Assembly: GCF_021442025.1 (NCBI RefSeq)
Contig: NZ_CP090446.1
Location: 3,100,001-3,164,000 of the forward strand
Reading direction: 5' to 3'
Origin: Sphingobacterium sp. SRCM116780
GTDB taxonomy: Bacteria; Bacteroidota; Bacteroidia; Sphingobacteriales; Sphingobacteriaceae
Length of the DNA stretch: 64,000 nucleotides
Position numbers and translations under genes: made by a program. Below, piece after piece: positions 1 to 9,100 of the stretch. Under the pieces are notes generated by a model that saw only the letters and a list, made by a program, of their open reading frames with translations, ran no database searches and was not told where the DNA came from. The number at the start of each line of letters is the position of its first letter. Within the stretch, counting starts at the first letter, position 1.

Positions 1-275
1 ACAATACGGATTTCTACGCAAACTTTAAACAAAAGCTGATTGATGTAGAACAATTTCCATTATTGTACACGTTTAAATTCATTGTTACAGCAGATGCAGA
101 TAAAATAGAAGCAGTGAAAAATGTGTTTACGCATACAAGTGCAAAATACACTGAAAAAGAATCATCAGGTGGTAAATACAAATCTATCACCGTAGAAGTT
201 TTCGTTAATCATGCAGATGAAGTAATCGATTATTATAAAAAAGTATCGAAAATAGAATCGGTCATTATGCTATAA
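1..275 (+). CDS. DUF493 family protein, 5' end missing
   Basis: The reading frame is already open at base 3 and runs to the TAA at 273-275, so the gene begins before the window. The visible part is about 90 residues, beginning NTDFYANFKQKLIDVEQFP. An internal TTG at 63 should not be taken as the start because the upstream codons are clearly part of the same protein. Size, the YTFKFIV strand and the SGGKYKSITVEVFV strand match the small DUF493 (YbeD-like) ferredoxin-fold family, a conserved cytosolic family often proposed to be regulatory and without an established reaction. A strong terminator follows 1 base after the stop. Confident for the family, no functional claim. Confidence 0.85.
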   Translation, partial: NTDFYANFKQKLIDVEQFPLLYTFKFIVTADADKIEAVKNVFTHTSAKYTEKESSGGKYKSITVEVFVNHADEVIDYYKKVSKIESVIML

Positions 276-276
276 T

Positions 277-318
277 AAAACAAGAGAAGGCTGTCTATAG
301 ACAGCCTTCTCTTGTTTT
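277..318 (+). terminator. Rho-independent terminator after DUF493 gene
   Basis: A perfect palindrome with arms of about 20 bases (277-297 and 298-318) starts just after the stop codon. Its core is AGAAGGCTGTC / GACAGCCTTCT and it ends in TTTT, with AAAA at the other end, so it could also act on the opposite strand. Confidence 0.85.
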
Positions 319-653
319 AGGAAATTTGAAAACAACTAATACCTTCCTTCATCATTCTAATCATTCCCATAATTCTGGTTCTTCCACATCATCAGACCAA
401 ACAATAAAACGCTTTTAAGTGTACCTCTACTTACCTCACTTGTAGGTGTTCTCCTGTCCTTAGGTAGGGATCAAGTAGGGATCAAGCGTACCCTTTGTCT
501 GTAACCTCTTTCTTTGTTTTTATATCCCTATCATATGCTTACTCCCTGTATTAGTATTTCATTACCCAGACCTTTTATTGGAATCTTTTCATAACAAAAC
601 TTATTACCTCTCCCCCTATTATGAAACCTATACCTTTATAGTTCTTCTCTACA
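319..653. other. Intergenic stretch without a clear gene
   Basis: No convincing gene is visible. Both strands have frequent stops. The minus strand has only a short open end (VWSDDVEEPELWE then stop, near 355-395) that could be the tail of a decayed gene. An 11-base tandem duplication sits at 464-485. The stretch is part of a degraded zone running to about 1671. Confidence 0.5.
464..485. repeat. 11-bp tandem repeat, two copies
   Basis: GTAGGGATCAA occurs twice head to tail (464-474 and 475-485), followed by GTACCCTTTG-like sequence. The 11-base period is the same as that of the GTGAGCACC array at 34151-34192, although the bases differ. Confidence 0.7.
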
Positions 654-824
654 CTAAATAAATGTATAGATATTCACTATCAAAGAAATAATGCCCAAAA
701 ACAGCAATAACCTCCAATACTTTTTTAATGAGCTCCAACCATCTCCAATAGAATATCTAGCCATAATACCCGACACTATAAAAAAAATGGAAACAAATAA
801 TTTTAATCCATATGAAAATTCCAT
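654..824 (-). CDS. Hypothetical 56-residue membrane protein
   Basis: An ATG at 822-824 (minus strand) opens a 56-codon frame ending in TAG at 654-656. The product begins MEFSYGLKLFVSIFFIVSG and ends LLLFLGIISLIVNIYTFI. Two hydrophobic helices (about residues 7-22 and 38-56) are separated by a polar, tryptophan-containing linker with a KKYW motif, so it would be a small two-pass inner-membrane protein. The amino-acid pattern looks coding rather than random. I do not recognise a family. It lies 51 bases downstream of a broken reading frame on the same strand (876-1010) and may be the last survivor of a decayed operon. No clear promoter is seen. Confidence 0.45.
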   Translation of the reverse strand: MEFSYGLKLFVSIFFIVSGIMARYSIGDGWSSLKKYWRLLLFLGIISLIVNIYTFI

Positions 825-875
825 AAAAATAATAACTAACTAAAATCTCTTACAAAAAAATATAGGATACAAATA

Positions 876-1010
876 TTACAACATATTATCGAAGCGAATA
901 GCCCAATATAATTCCCCATCAACATACCCCGTCGTTGTCTCATCGTAAACAAGATATTTCTTACCTTTTATAAAGATTACAAAGAATAAATCCAGTGATA
1001 AGAAATCAAT
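876..1010 (-). pseudogene. Gene fragment, 3' end only
   Basis: A minus-strand frame opens after a TAA at 1011-1013 and ends in TAA at 876-878. It has no usable start codon. The 44 residues include VIFIKGKKYLVYDETTTGYV and end ELYWAIRFDNML, which has the strand-like composition of a real globular protein. A dispersed palindromic repeat starts 33 bases upstream (1043), so the 5' part may have been lost when that element inserted or during local decay. Family unknown. A chance open frame cannot be excluded at this length. Confidence 0.35.
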
Positions 1011-1042
1011 TTACCCCTATAATCCCACATATTTCCCCGTTT

Positions 1043-1127
1043 GGTTTAAGTGTTCCAACGGGCCACTTAAATCCTTTTTAGCGACCAAGTCTCCAGACCA
1101 AAATACAGCACTACATAAATGTTATTG
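1043..1127 (+). repeat. Dispersed palindromic intergenic repeat, copy 1
   Basis: The core GGTTTAAGTGTTCCAACGG is followed by an inverted CACTTAAATCC arm, so TTTAAGTG and CACTTAAA can pair. The match continues for about 50 bases past the palindrome (a CCAAG-GTCTCCAGACC block, then a TAAA-TTAT block). A second copy at 30117-30204 matches over the whole length. The palindrome arms alone recur at 63908-63944, and a related inverted copy lies at 30256-30298. The copies differ by scattered substitutions, so they are old. Probably a small non-autonomous mobile element or REP-like sequence. Confidence 0.7.
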
Positions 1128-1421
1128 GGACATGCCCCTTTTCTTTCCCTAACTACAAATCTATATCTTGTTGCCTTTGTACAGTTTTTAATTTAATTTT
1201 ACCAAGTTCCGTCATATTCAGCTTACTATCCATGTAGATTAGGAACTAACTATTGTTAGCAAGTTTTAGGGAAACTATTCCGAATATATGCAAAAAAGGA
1301 GTTGCTTTCCATAAGAAAATGATAATTTCATTTTTTAACTTTTATTTCTACATTTGAGCTATTCAACTGGATTAAACATCTTTTGTATGTTAATAAACGT
1401 CAGAGATAAAATAGTGATACT
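1128..1421. other. Intergenic stretch with a promoter-like site
   Basis: No established gene. On the minus strand a 26-codon frame beginning MDSKLNMTELGKIKLKT is visible near 1150-1235. It is too short to support as a gene. On the plus strand TACATTTG at 1349-1356 fits the Bacteroidota -7 consensus TAnnTTTG but has no good -33 box. It would drive the broken frame at 1422 and perhaps the gene at 1672. Confidence 0.35.
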
Positions 1422-1601
1422 ATGCAAGTCGAAAAATCTCACAAACATAATTTGCTCTGCATGCAATTATATTCTACAAGATCATAAGACGCTATAGAGA
1501 TTTCACTCAATTACCTTTCTGATAATAGGAACAGTTTTGGCAAACAGACCCTAAAGCTTATCCACGAGATAAAGGAACTTGAATCATTCATTAAAAGATA
1601 G
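1422..1601 (+). pseudogene. Small ORF with an in-frame stop
   Basis: From ATG 1422 the frame reads MQVEKSHKHNLLCMQLYSTRS, then TAA at 1485-1487, then continues in the same frame for 37 codons, ending KQTLKLIHEIKELESFIKR with TAG at 1599-1601. The second part is a plausible amphipathic helix. Without the internal stop this would be a small helical protein of about 58 residues. No frame change is needed, so one nonsense mutation would explain it. The family is not recognised and chance is possible. Confidence 0.25.
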
Positions 1602-1671
1602 ACTCTTTTTCCTTGCAAATACAATAGTATATGATTCAAAGAATGGAAAAGGATATTTGCATTAAATAAGA

Positions 1672-2049
1672 ATGGCTATATTATTGATTTTTTTTATTCT
1701 AGGACTACTCTTTCTTCTAGGTTTCGCACTCATAGTTACAGTCGTTAATAAAACTAACTATGCATCCTCTATTAACAAAAAGTTTAACTCAATTGGATAT
1801 AAAGTGATATCTATTAGTAACATGGAATGCCCCGATTTCCTAAAAAAAATAGAAGAAGAGAATACTAATTTTATAATGGATTTTGGAGGTAGTCCAACAG
1901 TATATATCTATAAGTCTATCGAACTTGAGCATCAGCATTTTAGTCAGCAAAAAGGCATTGTTGTTATAAAGAGGGTATTATTTGTAATTACATCTATTAA
2001 GTATTATTTAGACCTTAATAACGAAGGAGTTTACGATTTGCTCGAATAG
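1672..2049 (+). CDS. Hypothetical membrane-anchored protein, 125 aa
   Basis: The protein starts with one long hydrophobic segment (residues about 2-26, MAILLIFFILGLLFLLGFAL) and then has a soluble part of about 100 residues. This part has alternating hydrophobic strands (YKVISISNMECP, NFIMDFGG, TVYIYKSIELEH, KGIVVIKRVLFVITSIKYYL). The layout suggests an N-terminal anchor with a small domain on one side of the membrane. I do not recognise the family. It is a single gene with its own terminator and faces the RHS locus. No ribosome-binding sequence is visible, which is usual here. Confidence 0.6.
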   Translation: MAILLIFFILGLLFLLGFALIVTVVNKTNYASSINKKFNSIGYKVISISNMECPDFLKKIEEENTNFIMDFGGSPTVYIYKSIELEHQHFSQQKGIVVIKRVLFVITSIKYYLDLNNEGVYDLLE

Positions 2050-2055
2050 GTTTCA

Positions 2056-2110
2056 ATCTTTCTGTTATCCTTCCTCAAATAGAAAAAGGATAACAGAAAG
2101 ATCGTGTTTT
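2056..2110 (+). terminator. Terminator after the 125-aa gene
   Basis: ATCTTTCTGTTATCCTT (2056-2072) pairs with AAGGATAACAGAAAGAT (2086-2102) around a 13-base loop and is followed by a T-rich run. It starts 6 bases after the stop of the upstream gene. The symmetric stem could also stop minus-strand transcription leaving the RHS operon. Confidence 0.75.
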
Positions 2111-2152
2111 TGGTCTCAAAACAGTATTGTTTTATTATTACATTTTGCCTAT

Positions 2153-2554
2153 CTATTTACTTTTTCTTTTATCAATTTCTTTCTGAATAGCCTCCCTATA
2201 AAATGGCGCAATTTCAATCAAAATCTTTTTATCCCCACGAAACACCTGTATCACCGAATCTCCCTTTACTTTACTAATAGAATCTCCTTCTTCCATTTGT
2301 CCCCAAAACTCACCATTGATTCCGATTGCATTACGATGTGTAAAGGCTACCATTGTACTATTATGATTGTCATGGTCTACATATTTTTTCTGAATGATTC
2401 CCTCATATTCACTCTCCACTTGATTGCTAAATCCAATATTCAATGCATTCAAAACCGTTTTTTTAGTAAAAATAAAATATATAAGCCAAGTTAAGAAACT
2501 AAAAAACAGAAAAATCTTTATTAAATTATATATACTCTCTTTTTTCAAACTCAT
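2153..2554 (-). CDS. Small membrane protein encoded after the RHS gene
   Basis: 133 residues. A single membrane segment lies at about 10-30 (YNLIKIFLFFSFLTWLIYFI), then a soluble domain rich in strands (EYEGIIQKKYVDHDNHNSTM, DSVIQVFRGDKKILIEIAPF) and a charged C-terminal helix. It starts 12 bases after the stop of the RHS gene and is certainly in its operon. A small variable protein directly behind an RHS gene is the position of an immunity or partner protein in toxin-bearing RHS systems. That role is inference only, because neither this protein nor the RHS tip resembles a known toxin or immunity family. Confidence 0.6.
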   Translation of the reverse strand: MSLKKESIYNLIKIFLFFSFLTWLIYFIFTKKTVLNALNIGFSNQVESEYEGIIQKKYVDHDNHNSTMVAFTHRNAIGINGEFWGQMEEGDSISKVKGDSVIQVFRGDKKILIEIAPFYREAIQKEIDKRKSK

Positions 2555-2566
2555 TTGTTATCTAAT

Positions 2567-5500
2567 TTAAAACTTTAACACCCAAGTTCTTGTTGCATCA
2601 ATAGTTGCTCCTACTGAAATTCCTCCGCCTAATTTCATACTCACCCCTGGATATTGAGAAGACTGTCCCCCTCCATATGAAAAATAAGATCTTGGGGTCT
2701 CTGTAGTTTGATTTCCAAAATTTGAAAAGCTACCTCCTTGTGAACCTCCATATGAAGCTCCAACCGAAACAGGACCAACTCCCATACCTACGCTAATTGA
2801 ATTTCCCATTCCTCCAAAGTCTCCTACACTAAATGTTTGACCTCCAGAAGGACTTGTCACACCAGAAGAAACTCCAATTCCTCCACCAAATCCAGCATGT
2901 CCTCCAAAGGTAAAATATAGACCTTTATCTCCGAAATTATCCGTAACGACACCTAACTGTAAACTAATTCCACCTCCTACAGCCCCACCTATCGAAAACC
3001 CAGTATATGATCCTCCTGTATTTTTTGGATCCATCACTGTAGAACCCAAAGGAGTAGTCAAATTTCCAGTAAGGTCAACCTTATCACCATTTATATCCGT
3101 AGCTGAAATTCCTTTAAAAGAATATTTATAAGAACCATCAGCAGCACCATTTGTATAGCTCGATAATGTGAAATTTTCTCCAATATATGTCTTACCTGAA
3201 TTCGGAATAGCGACTTCCAAATCTTTCTGACTCTTTATAGTTGCATCATAAGTATAAGTTGAAGCTCCATTTGAATCTTTCGATTTTATCCAACCAGTCG
3301 ACTCTCTACCATCAGGATCAATAAACCGAATCGGATTATCAAAGGCATAATTATATGGAGAATGTCTGCGCATCTTATCTGCCATTGGATCCACCACATT
3401 CCATCGACCGATCTCCGCATCATAGAATCGAGCACCGTAATCCAACTCCCCTTCCAGAAAATAAGTACCTCCTAAGGTATGCGTACCCACATTCAGATCA
3501 CTCTGCATCTCCTTGCCATTATAAAGATACTTACTATTTACACTATTTACAATAGATTTGGTCTTTCCAAATGGATAGTAATCCTGTTTCTGTACCACCG
3601 TTGCAATCGGTGCAGCAGGAGTTCCTGTCTGCTTGATCACCGAGCGTACATTACCCAGATGGTCGGTCAGGTTATAATGATAACTGTAGATTCCAGCACT
3701 GTTCAACAAAAAACCTTCCTCTGTAGCGATACGCTCGATCACACTGGCTGCCGCTCCCAGCTTACTGTATTCAATCCCGTCCACATAATCCTGCTCGGTG
3801 GTAACAGCTGCAACTGTTGCTGTCTTTTTCAGTTTAGCTCCTGTTGCATCATACACATAAGCAACCGTTCTTCCTGTTATTGCTGCCGTCTTGGGCAGGT
3901 TCAGCTGGTTGTAGGTAAAAGCCATACCTGTACGGTCCTTGGTCGCATTACCGTTCAGATCATAGGTAAACGTCCCTGTCAATCCTCCTGTTAAAGTTGC
4001 CAGCCGGTTACTCTTGTTCGTATTGTTGTAAGCATAGGTAATTGTAGTACCACCGTCCCTTGTCAAAGTCTTGATATTACCCATATCATCATAGGTCAAA
4101 GCCTCACTCATGACCGTACCTGTACTGGTTCCATTCTTCAGCCTATTGAGGGCATCATACGTATACACAAAAGTACTGCTGGTCGTCGCTGCATGACCCC
4201 ATAACTGCTGGGCGATATTGCCGTTGTATTGTGCATTGCTGAGTATCGCTGATCCTGCACTGTTCAAGTTATAGTTCAGCTCGTAGGTAAACTGTGGAGC
4301 AGAGGTTTTGATTCCCCAGCCACGCTCATTGTAAGCATAGGTTATATTGGTCAGGAAGTTCGTACCACTGTTTTCACTATGGATACCTTTGCTTTTGAGC
4401 TGACCGATCTCATTATAAGCAAGCTTGCTCTGAAGGATCTCGGCCTGGGTATTCACTTTCTTTTTGGTCGTCAGCAATCTGCCCACATGATCATAATCAT
4501 TGGTCGTCAGGATCGTGGTTGCTGTTCCAGTCGCTGGGGTATGTATCCGTTTACTGGTCAACAGTTCTCCAGGAAAGTTGTAGGTATTGGTCACATAATC
4601 GGTACCTGCCAGATGATTCTGGCTCGCAGTCTGGATCACCCGCCCATAGTCGTCATAATACTGTACGGTCAACAGCGGTGTTGTACCATCGTCCTTGTAG
4701 ACTAAACTCCCTGTCAACAGACCTTTGATCTTCACACTTTTGGTTATGCTTTGTTGGGGTAAAGTCGTGGCACCTGTAAAACTATAATCGTCATAATAAT
4801 TCACCAGCAAGGGAGTGATCGTGATACCTGTACCTGCTGTAGGGAAAGTTGTTGCAGGGGTCAGATAAGTAGCTGCTCCATTTCGGCTTTCCCATAAGGG
4901 TCCTGTATGGGTATCCACATAAGTTTCCATTTGTGCCCTTGTCAGCTGTGCTGCATTGATATTGACATAAAGTCCTGTTGTGGTGACATGGCCAAAGGCA
5001 TCATAACGGGTATAGCTCCATTCCTTGCGTACACGCTGGTTCGCATCCTGCGTGAGAACAATCTGGTCATTCTTGTTGTAGACCAGGTATTCCCAGCCTT
5101 TACCGGGAACTTTCTTCTCTACAAGCCTACGTCTACCGTCATATTTGTAAGCATAGAGCAGCTCATTGAAGTCCGCATTGTCGTCTGTGACCGTGGTTGC
5201 TGTATATCCCGGTGGGATCACATAACGCAAATCTCCAAAATCATCATACACATAATGGGTTTCCAGTTTCTTCGTATCTGTTTCCCAGACACGTTTTAAT
5301 ACGACATGTCCATCAAAATCCTTATATTCTTCGACTGTCCCCTGCTTACCCGTAGCCTTTACCCAGTTCTCATCTTTGATGATTGTCTTATATAATGTGC
5401 CTGCAGCATAGAATGCTGAGGTCGCTCCCGTACCTGCGGCAGTCATAGTCCATAGTTTCACATCACTGGCCAGATTCGTTCCATACTCGGTCACAGCGGT

Positions 5501-6181
5501 ATGACCTGTGGTCGAAGTAACAGCTACAGTTCCTCTATCAGTAGCAGGCTGCCAAGCCAGACCGGGTGCTCCCTGCTGCTGCACACGGTTCAACGGGCTG
5601 TTCTCGAAAACCGTAACCGCAAAGGGCTGGTCGGTTTTTTTGACATGGGTATCCCAGCCTGTACTCTTATAAAAATTGGTCTGGCTGGTCTTAGCAGTGG
5701 TTTTATAACTGCCGTTATTGCTCGTCTGCTCGGCATAAGGAAGATATTTCGTGCTCTCCCTGCCGAAGCCGTCGTATTCGATATGCTGTACGATATCCTT
5801 ATAACCGGGACTCGCCATCAGCTGGACGGTCTGTAACGGTCTGCCCAGTCCATCGAAATACTGAACCGTCTGGTTCTCGTCCCCGATGCTGCGCGAAGCA
5901 TTCAATGTTGCGACAGTAACACCCGGAGTACGGAACTTCTTGGTCAGAATATAGTTCTGGCCAGGAGTGGGCAGGCTTGTCAGTAGAGGAAAAGCAGCGA
6001 TCGAAAGTGTCACTGTTTTCCCTGTTGGGATATAAAAACCATTGGTCAGCGTAATGCTCTTTAAAGCCTGTATACTTGTTTGGTTGCTATAGGTATTTAG
6101 TACCAGATCGTCAACAAGGCTTTGCCCCTGTACTGCCAGGCATGCTACTATCGCTATGGTCGTTAAAATATGTCTTTTCAT
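2567..6181 (-). CDS. Secreted RHS-repeat protein with DUF6443-type N-terminus
   Basis: 1204 residues. A Sec signal peptide (MKRHILTTIAIVACLAVQGQ) is followed by an N-terminal region with NQTVQYFDGLGRPLQTVQ, typical of DUF6443 proteins. A long run of YD/RHS repeats follows (for example YDALNRLKNGTSTGT, YDLNGNATKDRTG). The RHS-associated core (GARFYDAEIGRWNVVDPMAD, near residues 913-935, then NPIRFIDPDG) closes the presumed shell. After it comes a tip of about 245 residues, mostly glycine- and serine-rich strand-like sequence, without a recognised toxin motif. RHS shells enclose or display their variable tips; in Bacteroidota they are commonly Sec-exported and surface-associated. It is the middle gene of a tight operon with 12-base gaps on both sides. 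The core DNA is visibly richer in G+C than the tip. Confidence 0.85.
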   Translation of the reverse strand: MKRHILTTIAIVACLAVQGQSLVDDLVLNTYSNQTSIQALKSITLTNGFYIPTGKTVTLSIAAFPLLTSLPTPGQNYILTKKFRTPGVTVATLNASRSIGDENQTVQYFDGLGRPLQTVQLMASPGYKDIVQHIEYDGFGRESTKYLPYAEQTSNNGSYKTTAKTSQTNFYKSTGWDTHVKKTDQPFAVTVFENSPLNRVQQQGAPGLAWQPATDRGTVAVTSTTGHTAVTEYGTNLASDVKLWTMTAAGTGATSAFYAAGTLYKTIIKDENWVKATGKQGTVEEYKDFDGHVVLKRVWETDTKKLETHYVYDDFGDLRYVIPPGYTATTVTDDNADFNELLYAYKYDGRRRLVEKKVPGKGWEYLVYNKNDQIVLTQDANQRVRKEWSYTRYDAFGHVTTTGLYVNINAAQLTRAQMETYVDTHTGPLWESRNGAATYLTPATTFPTAGTGITITPLLVNYYDDYSFTGATTLPQQSITKSVKIKGLLTGSLVYKDDGTTPLLTVQYYDDYGRVIQTASQNHLAGTDYVTNTYNFPGELLTSKRIHTPATGTATTILTTNDYDHVGRLLTTKKKVNTQAEILQSKLAYNEIGQLKSKGIHSENSGTNFLTNITYAYNERGWGIKTSAPQFTYELNYNLNSAGSAILSNAQYNGNIAQQLWGHAATTSSTFVYTYDALNRLKNGTSTGTVMSEALTYDDMGNIKTLTRDGGTTITYAYNNTNKSNRLATLTGGLTGTFTYDLNGNATKDRTGMAFTYNQLNLPKTAAITGRTVAYVYDATGAKLKKTATVAAVTTEQDYVDGIEYSKLGAAASVIERIATEEGFLLNSAGIYSYHYNLTDHLGNVRSVIKQTGTPAAPIATVVQKQDYYPFGKTKSIVNSVNSKYLYNGKEMQSDLNVGTHTLGGTYFLEGELDYGARFYDAEIGRWNVVDPMADKMRRHSPYNYAFDNPIRFIDPDGRESTGWIKSKDSNGASTYTYDATIKSQKDLEVAIPNSGKTYIGENFTLSSYTNGAADGSYKYSFKGISATDINGDKVDLTGNLTTPLGSTVMDPKNTGGSYTGFSIGGAVGGGISLQLGVVTDNFGDKGLYFTFGGHAGFGGGIGVSSGVTSPSGGQTFSVGDFGGMGNSISVGMGVGPVSVGASYGGSQGGSFSNFGNQTTETPRSYFSYGGGQSSQYPGVSMKLGGGISVGATIDATRTWVLKF

Positions 6182-6193
6182 AAATGATCTTGG

Positions 6194-9100
6194 TTAGTTG
6201 GGACGGTAATGATAATCCATGGAACTGGTCGCATTCTTGAACTGGTCAAGAACAGCTTGCAGACGCTGCATGCCATCGTATTCGTAATACTCGGTAACCC
6301 CTCGTGGATCGGTCTTGCTTTTCATCCCGACCAAAGGTTTATACGTATAGCTGGTCACTATCGCTTTGGAAAGATTAGCGTGCGTACGTAACGTATTCAT
6401 CGCCGTATTGATCGTCGTTTCCGAAACGGTCAGTGCATTTAGATTATCGATAGTAGCTTGACCCAGAATTGCCAATACTTCCGCATAGGTCGCATTCTTG
6501 ATTTCCGCAATCGGATACTGCCCTCCGTAACCCCAGAGGTAGGTGGTATTTGGTTCTAGTTTCTTTTTTATTTCTTGAGGGTTACCATAAGCATCATATT
6601 TGAGAAACTGTATATTTTCACTAAACTCTGATGGTAAAAACTTTTTCAAGTTTTTATTTAATCTTGACTTCCCTCCGTAGTCAGCATACAGATTTCTTTC
6701 AATCGATAATAGATTACTATTGCTATAATACTCTGTTTGGATAGGAACACCTATTTGATGCTGATTAGCTTTATTAAGTTTTTGAATGGACTGAAGTTCT
6801 AACGCAGACAAATTACCCCCAGCCAGAGTTGTTGAGGTTATATCATCGGGATATTTTATTTTTGTAACACTCTCTTTTTGATCTGATTGTAATATCTTAA
6901 TTTCTGAAGGTGCTAATGTATAAGAAGAGAGATAATTCATATTTTTTTTAACAATAGAACTATCTAACAATGCACCATTAGAATAAAAATATGTTGATTC
7001 TGATTCGTAAATTGGTAATTGCAAAGCATTTCTAATCGATGAGCCTGTAATCCTAAAATCTGAAACAATATTATAATCAAAAATATATCCTCCCGACAAT
7101 CCTGAAGGTGGATCTTGAAAAACATTATTTTCAAAGACCAACGCTGGTGTATACGTATTATATTTGAAAAAATCATAATTCCATACTTTTGTGTTAATTA
7201 GTTGATTTTTTGAATCAAATAATTTCTCACTAATAGGAACTGGCATGTTTAACAAATAGGAAAATGCTCCGTAATTCTTAGAATTCATAAATTCAATAGA
7301 TTCATATGTTTTCTCAGAATTTAATTTATACTCCTTAATTGCTTTAAATTTTTCTACAGAATTATTTGATTTTGTATATTTTGTAACAAAATCATAAAAA
7401 ACCGGAGATCCATTTAGCCCAATACTAGAATATTCTGTTACACCAAAATATTTTCTTTCCCAAAATTTTAATGATCTTGGCTGTGAAGCAAAACCTGGAG
7501 TTGTGGGTGCTTGATAGAAAGTATAATATTGAAAATCTTGATAATTCTTGAAAAATATATCTGGATCAAATAATGGTCGACCAGTACCATTTTCATCTTT
7601 ACCATAAGCATATTCTTCACTATTAATAAGATTAGCATTAAAATCATAATTTTCAACGCGTTTGGTTCTCAAACCTCCAGCCAATCGGGTATTATATCCA
7701 TATTCATTTTTATTACTGATCCATTTTACATAGGCATTAATTGAAGAGGTCATATTCCCATTTACATAAGTGGAAACACCATAAACAGTCAGTCTAAGTT
7801 CATATTGGTGTTCAGGAATTAAATCCAATTCTTCGGAAAAGCTTAATGGCAAGGAAGGATCTGAGTCGTGATATTTTGTAAAAATAATAGTATTTGTAGT
7901 CAGATCTTTTAATGCAACAAATTGTGTGTAAGTTTGAAAAGCTCCATTAATTGGGGTTGGCGGACCAAAAGTAATATCAATCTTTGGTCTTGGTGAGAAC
8001 TTTTTCAAAATATTGGTAGAATCTAATGAAAAGAGATAAACTTGTTCGCTTTTAGTATTAGTTCCTTTTCCATTTACGCTACCTCCATATTGAATATTAA
8101 CATCAGAAGTTACTATCTCTCTGTTTAAAAACTTGTTTGGTTCAAATATAAAATTAGTGTATCCTCCAGTTGGATAGATTAATTTTGAGATCATTTCTGC
8201 TTGATTGACATTTTCATTCACAGTACGATCTGAGTTACCGACAGATATAGCATAATCTACCCAACTACTTTCCCCATCTGCAGATAAAGAAATGTTCGAA
8301 CGCAAGATATCTTTACGAGCAATCATACCTGATCCCTTTTCATTGTAATACCCCCAATAATCACTTGGACTTCCTGAATTAAATCGACTAGGGAAATTTA
8401 AACTATTATAAATGATTTTGTAAGAACCCGAATTCGATGCATTTTGCAGATCGATTAAATTTACTTGGCTCAATTTTACTCGATTTGCTGGAACACTATA
8501 GTCAAATCCAATTTTTTTAATTAAAATATTGGATTTATCATAAATAAGAATTTCTTTCAAAAATTTCATTGTTGAAACATTCGCATTAGGAGAATCCATA
8601 TAATTGAATTTAATAGCCCCATTTCCATATGATATCTCTTTAATCAATTTCATTCTTTGCATGATAGATCCAGATATGCTAGAAATTAAAGGTTGAATTG
8701 GACTAATAGTACCATCAGCATTTCCATTATACCCAATACTCTGTTCTTGATATGAGGTATATTCTTTTATAAAAAAATCCTCATAAATAAAACTGATAGA
8801 CTCATTGTGGTCTGGGATCAAAATATTGTCCAAATACCAACTACTGGTAACGGCATTATTTTGTAAAGGTTCAAAATTTTCTGGAGTAGAGTATGTAGTA
8901 CTATTAAAAGATAAAATCGAACCTTGTTCATCCGTGATTTTGAAAGGGAATGAGCTATACAAATCATTCGAAATATTTCCTCTTTCAATTTTTATTGGAG
9001 AAAAAGGAATCGGTAAATATTCTGTTTTATTGTTAATAATAAATTTTCCTGAATGATTTGGGAAATTGTAAAAATAATAATCTGTATGGGTGTCTTCTCC

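Noticed and set aside
1150..1235. 26-codon minus-strand frame (MDSKLNMTELG...) as a peptide or RiPP precursor
   Set aside because: No GG-type cleavage motif, no core peptide and no modification or export genes nearby.
2567..3330. RHS tip as a known polymorphic toxin
   Set aside because: I see no nuclease, deaminase, protease or ADP-ribosyltransferase motif in the glycine-rich tip.
3479..5836. Long antisense frames across the RHS gene (up to 171 codons)
   Set aside because: They mirror the repetitive GC-richer RHS codons; cysteine- and histidine-heavy products without domain structure.
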